Assembly: GCA_964030475.1 (NCBI GenBank)
Contig: CAXIPT010000004.1
Coordinates: 6,400,750-6,464,749 of the forward strand
DNA: 64,000 nt
Source: Tethya wilhelma
Lineage: Eukaryota; Porifera; Demospongiae; Tethyida; Tethyidae
Direction: 5' to 3'
Shown: positions 59,992 through 64,000 of the stretch, piece after piece
Numbering within the stretch: the first letter of the stretch is position 1
Layout: every line of letters begins with the position of its first letter
Notes under the pieces: generated by a model
Databases searched by the model: none
What the model was told of the DNA's origin: nothing
The model's input: the letters and a program-made list of their open reading frames with translations, nothing else
Made by a program: the position numbers and the translations under genes

Positions 59992-60282
59992 CACTTTGTC
60001 ATTTTTTTAAAAAATTTTTTTCTTGTCTAGGTTGAAGACCAAGTTTTGAAAGAAGAAGATTTACTCGAAATTGTTTTGGACAAGCCTCTTCCTGAAGGTG
60101 TTTAGCAACACATACCAGAATTACCTTTCTTGCTGGTCCTCTACATACAACTTGTATAGTATACTAACCTATTGAACATGTATGTATTTGTGTGCATGTT
60201 GTTTTTTGTCGCAGGATTTCACGTCAGCAACACTCACGTCATTCCCGGCATAGAACCAGGATCAACAGCAGGAGAGGCAAAG
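53427..60282 (+). CDS. C2CD5: C2CD5 3' half (exon 9 onward)
   Basis: In-phase exons: 53427-53743, 54124-54203, 54472-54695, 55077-55174, 56238-56316, 56630-56728, 56991-57138, 57641-57769, 58711-58875, 59120-59227, duplicate pair 59410-59574 and 59818-59925, 60031-60097, 60215-60282. Diagnostic C2CD5 segments are CFDLEGETGIVVRGIGT, HHIGGIVSARSVKLLDKINN, PDEPETRDEWWAEV, ALGCNAVIGYSEST, GTLIQARVLHSKRK and NKLRVRGMNAVFHLKMQVT. Exon 56630-56728 carries CGVC...CAVC, a putative Zn-ribbon-like knuckle. The gene should extend by several more exons, but none is recognisable after 60282. In mammals the protein links Akt signalling to vesicle fusion; its role in this organism is not known. The exon pair encoding TGTAVYLESLPPPSRLLVEK and DIPGPSQSTSEVVGTIDEE occurs twice. 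Confidence 0.88.
54709..54783. repeat. (GT)n tract next to a C2CD5 donor
   Basis: The intron begins GTGAGTGTGTGTGTGGG and continues as about 70 bases of TG. Confidence 0.9.
56135..56222. repeat. (CA)n tract before a C2CD5 acceptor
   Basis: About 85 bases of CA with ATG and CG interruptions, ending 15 bases before the acceptor at 56237. Confidence 0.9.
57187..57250 (-). tRNA. tRNA-like sequence (pseudo-tRNA or SINE head)
   Basis: On the minus strand: TAGCTCAGTGGTAAGAGC, then CTTGAATCTC in the T-arm position. No intact acceptor stem. It resembles 35022-35092. Confidence 0.4.
58174..58240. repeat. short foldback with partial duplication
   Basis: ttgcttaattttcaggtttc-type arms: caatgcttaattttcaggtttcccat (positions 58175-58200) mirrored after a short AT centre, with one extra GGGAAACCTG copy in the right arm. 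Confidence 0.7.
58534..59928 (+). repeat. 698-699 base tandem duplication of two C2CD5 exons
   Basis: Unit 1 is about 58534-59231 and unit 2 about 59232-59928. They differ by a T-run length and an a/t in the second intron (atcatgtgtc / atcttgtgtc). The left edge lies inside MITE-derived sequence (aatcacgatccatccatgaa), which also appears at the seam. 273 coding bases are duplicated and the frame is preserved. Confidence 0.88.
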
Positions 60283-61683
60283 GTAGTAAATTTTGAAAAG
60301 TTTTTAAGTCATAAATTCATTTTTTTGTTTGTGTGTTTGTTTGTTTGCGGTTTGTGAAGTATGTATTACGTAATTGCTTATCATTTCAATCCAAAGTGCC
60401 AATCATACGTAATTTTGCTACTATCCTCATATAGCAATTATCGTTTCATGTTAACAGTTTGTGTATTCTACTATATACCACTTAATTGTGCAATAGTTGG
60501 TAACCAAGCATGTTGCTGTAAAGGCCTCTAAGCTTATGGCCTCACACTTGCAACTCTATTGGTGACCTAAAATTATCGATTTATTGGGTTTAATTCTGAT
60601 TTGAAGATTGCTGCATGTGTTAGCTTCAAATAAGATATTGTGTGTTTATTTGTCTCCCATTCTTGTGCATAAAAGAACTATCGTATTGAGTTACCGCTCT
60701 ACACGTGCAGCCAACGTTCAAGCCATCTGTGTGATTGCTTAGGTTCAATTCTTGTTTATTGAAGCTATTGAACTTTGAGCATGTTTGATTCCAAAAGAAG
60801 ATGGCTTAAATTTTTTTATGAATCGTTGAACCCAGAAAAGTACTGCTTCAAACCATACCTGGATAATGATAATTATTAGTGTTACAAAAAACTAATTTTT
60901 TTTCTCCTGTGTATAAAGCTTTTATATTCCATATATTAGCTTTGTAGGATGGTTTTGTCATTAATGCTTTTCATAATTCAAGCCTTTTTTGAAGCTTTGA
61001 CCAACTTGATCCATTTGTATGTCTGTTCAGCGCTGAGTTGAGTCTGTAGTACAATATATATTATGTGTTTTTTATGCCTTTTGTGATCACATGGACACGC
61101 ATGAACTATAATAATATATTATAGCTATTTACAGATTAATTGCTGCTTTGGGTTCGTAAAGTCCACCTTCCATATTAATTTTTATTTTTTATTTTTTTTA
61201 CATTAGCCTATTATATGACCCCACATTTATTTAAGTGATTGGTTTCAGACTAACAGTCTGTACTTTCAAAGACTGTTAGCTCACAAGCTGTGGAGTGTGT
61301 TTAGTCCAGCTGTGCTATATATATACTTGGCTGTGTAAACTGTTGTGTTGGGCATCATAGACAGTTTGTTTAGCACTTCCTTGTCTGCTAAGTGTCTAGC
61401 CTTAGCTTGTGGGTAGGTTTTCCCTTTGATGATACTTTAAACACCCCCTCATTTAAGATGTGGGTATGTGGAGACTAAAATGTACTTGTGCACACACAAC
61501 ACATCCTCTGGTGCTGCAGCCCCTTGGCTACAGTTCTCTGTTTTCATTGGCAGAAGAGAATTAGTAACCCAATACTCTTGATGCTTGTAAGTGACACACT
61601 TCAACTGGTAGAGTTTCTAAACTGATGAGCTTTAATTTGCTGACTCAGCTTACAGGTGCATGAGCATGCAATCGTAAGGAAAA

Positions 61684-61749
<66 letters not shown>

Positions 61750-64000
61750 GTAGCTGTGTGATCCATCCAATATCTCAGTTTTTTTTGGAAGTGACCACAC
61801 AGGGCCAATCCTTGCGCCAGCTGTACATTTTCCCATATGATCGTCAAGCCATAGTTGAGGTTTTTCTACTCCTGCACATGTGCATGTGTATATAAACACA
61901 CTTTTGTTTCAATGCCACCTGAATAGGCTAAATGTTAAAATACTCACTTTGGTTTGCTAAATGGCTTTTGGAAATATCACAAAAGGCACACACTTGCACA
62001 CTTCAGGGAAGAAGAATTCGAGCCACATAGCCTGTGACCCAACAACCAAACATTAAGGCTGTACTCATTTTAATTATAAGCCACGGCCAGGTACACACTG
62101 TGGCTCCTTTTACTGGATTACTTTTTTAATAGGATAACTCTTTATGCCCACGAACAACCATCGATACGCTAGCTGCAGCCGTCAATTTAAGGATCAGGAT
62201 TCTCTCATCTTTGTAGACACATTATGGTGGATCAAAGACACTACCTTTATAAGTTGATTACTTCTTGCATACACACGTGTGTACACTCTTGATTGGTTAC
62301 CATGGCGACGACATTCTTGAGGGTGTGTGTGTTATGTAATAGCTTGAAACACTTTACTCTATATGGAGGTGTGTTTACACCTGTAAGGGTTTTAGAACAA
62401 TTTGTGGTTGCGGTGCCATTGCCGCTACAGCTAGGTAGTTGACTCAAGTGGTCAATTGAAGAGCAGCTCTTAGTGATAAATAATTGTGTGTGACATAAGG
62501 TTATGTAACCTATAACACACGTGCACCTTTATAGCTATCCACCTGGTCTGCATAGCCAAAATGTCCTCAGGTCAAACTATTGTAAAACTTGTGAACGTTA
62601 TATCTGTATTATGCTTAAACCATCCACCTGGTCTATGTTGCCTGTACATGTATGTTGTATGTCCTGACATCAAACTATAATAAAACTTGCCATTTGTGAC
62701 TGTTACATCTGTGTATATACTTTGGACCTGCTGGTGAATGAGATATACCTGATTCATACCTCTTTTGAGTAGGATGGAGTTTAGATAAGGAACATGTATC
62801 TTCACATATGGATAGTTGGTGGGGGGTTTTTGTAGCAATATGAGGCAGTCCGTCGTCCCATGCCTACAGGTCTAGCTATAGTCAGTCATTTGTGGTGAAG
62901 TTAATCATCCTTGTAACCTTGCGCACGTTTGAAAAGGGTAAAGTGGGCGGTGAAAGAAATTTAGTCAGTCCATCCTTTGCTGTTTAAACCTGTAGGTTGG
63001 ACCTTTAAGTGGTTTGTCACCATGGTGATGTATGCATGGTCTCAGCGTACCTTGTCCCTCCTGACCTCTTGATGATGTATGTTATTTGTAATCACCTTTT
63101 AAGCTTGGTTAACTAGTGTGCTTTTCTGGAGTAAGATGGGTCACGATATATACTACTGCTAGTGAAAATGTCCCCTACCACCACCTGTATGAAGTTCTGC
63201 TGTAAGATCTTACTGATCGAAGAACTGACCGTGTTAATTCGCAAGTTTTGTACCTTAAACTGTACCTCCTGTTCTTTGTGTGTTTGGACTGTTTGTATAT
63301 GTGTGTGTCATATTGTGTCATATAATATTTATGTCATATTATGTCATAAAGGTAAGGTCAGTCAGTCAGTCAATAAAGTGAAAGAGTTATAGTATGTTAT
63401 AATAAAAACAGGGTATTTTTTAATGTGTGTGTGTGTATATGGACTCTGTATATTAAAGGATGTAATACCTTTCTTGGAACTGTGACAACAATAGCCAATG
63501 GTGCAGTACAGACAGGAACCAGGAAGTGTACTATAGGCTTGCTGCATGTATGTATGTCGAATAGACAATAGGTTTCATCACTTCATATATAATGTATAAT
63601 ATTACACCAGCATGATTTGTGTGTGGGTGATTCTAGTCATTATGTATGCTTCAAAGTTGTCTGCTTGTCTGGTACATAACTGTACTTGATGTAAACAGAG
63701 GATAAGTCTGATCGCGTCAAGAAGCTACTTGATGTGGTTTTAGTCATCCTACTTTGGATATGATGTACGTTATTTGCATACGCACCTCATTTGCTTCATT
63801 CACGGTTGTTGACTCCTTGCATCCTGTACTTTTGACCTTTCTTGGATATTAAAGTAAAAAGTAGGAGGACGTCAGTTAAATTTGAAACTATCCACAAAGG
63901 AAAGTCTGTGAGAAATCTGCGTAGGGTTGCAACCGCTTGAGTTGGTAGGTGTTCTCCGGTAACATATGTGTAACAGATGCGTGCGGTCTCTTTGGGAACT
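60283..64000. other. long intron or 3' flank, no exon recognised
   Basis: AT-rich sequence with a (CT)n tract at 61687-61747, T-runs and TGTGTG stretches. No frame matches the remaining C2CD5 C-terminus and none has good splice sites. Possible polyadenylation hexamers (aataaa near 63371 and 63403) are not supported by context. Confidence 0.5.
61687..61747. repeat. (CT)n microsatellite
   Basis: About 60 bases of pure CT. Confidence 0.95.

Overview
This is eukaryotic, probably sponge (Demospongiae, Amphimedon-like), nuclear DNA. The evidence is AT-rich sequence with short multi-exon genes, GT-AG introns often 50-400 bp long, animal-type housekeeping genes (CTR9, C2CD5, TAF5, DIMT1, ADF/cofilin), a local expansion of tyrosine-kinase-like (TKL) kinases, and dense MITEs and (CA)n/(GA)n microsatellites. 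The organism call is an inference; no species-specific marker was tested. Single N bases at 22370, 25631, 26324, 33684, 36003, 39474 and 51294 and a 290-base N run at 48272-48561 mark assembly joins, so gene order across them is uncertain.

Layout. 1-1600: a possible terminal exon and one DIMT1 exon. 1885-4186 (-): TKL kinase A with a coiled coil. 5546-12029 (-): kinase gene B, the highlight of the window. All ten predicted exons are in phase and give a single predicted protein of about 1189 residues: two near-identical kinase domains in tandem, a long coiled coil, an acidic/basic linker and a complete Rho-family GTPase ending in a CaaX box. 12675-14919 (+): a divergently transcribed FunK1-like kinase-fold gene. 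15363-22369 (-): CTR9 (PAF1 complex), lacking its N-terminus at a gap. 23147-24973 (-): kinase C, divergent from a C2CD5 5' fragment (25191-25612, +).

25.6-48 kb is a duplication-rich zone: four ADF/cofilin copies (two intact, one identical but truncated, one decayed), a 5' half of C2CD5 on the minus strand with a frameshift, dispersed fragments of one C2CD5 exon, an apparently identical 2.83 kb inverted repeat whose arms abut N bases, and several MITE families, including a TTAA-flanked piggyBac-like element. 48.6-60.3 kb: a second divergent kinase/C2CD5 pair in which the kinase is a relic. The C2CD5 exons are interrupted by an unidentified exon pair and seven TAF5 exons, and then continue with the C2CD5 3' half. 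60.3-64 kb has no exon I can support.

How the parts relate. Gene B would put kinase, coiled coil and a prenylated Rho switch in one chain, whereas ROCK, MRCK and PKN bind a separate Rho. ADF/cofilin, a downstream target of Rho-kinase signalling in animals, lies nearby in several copies, but a functional link is speculation. Near-identical tandem copies (kinase domain in gene B, exon pairs in C2CD5) could be young duplications or unmerged alleles in the assembly.
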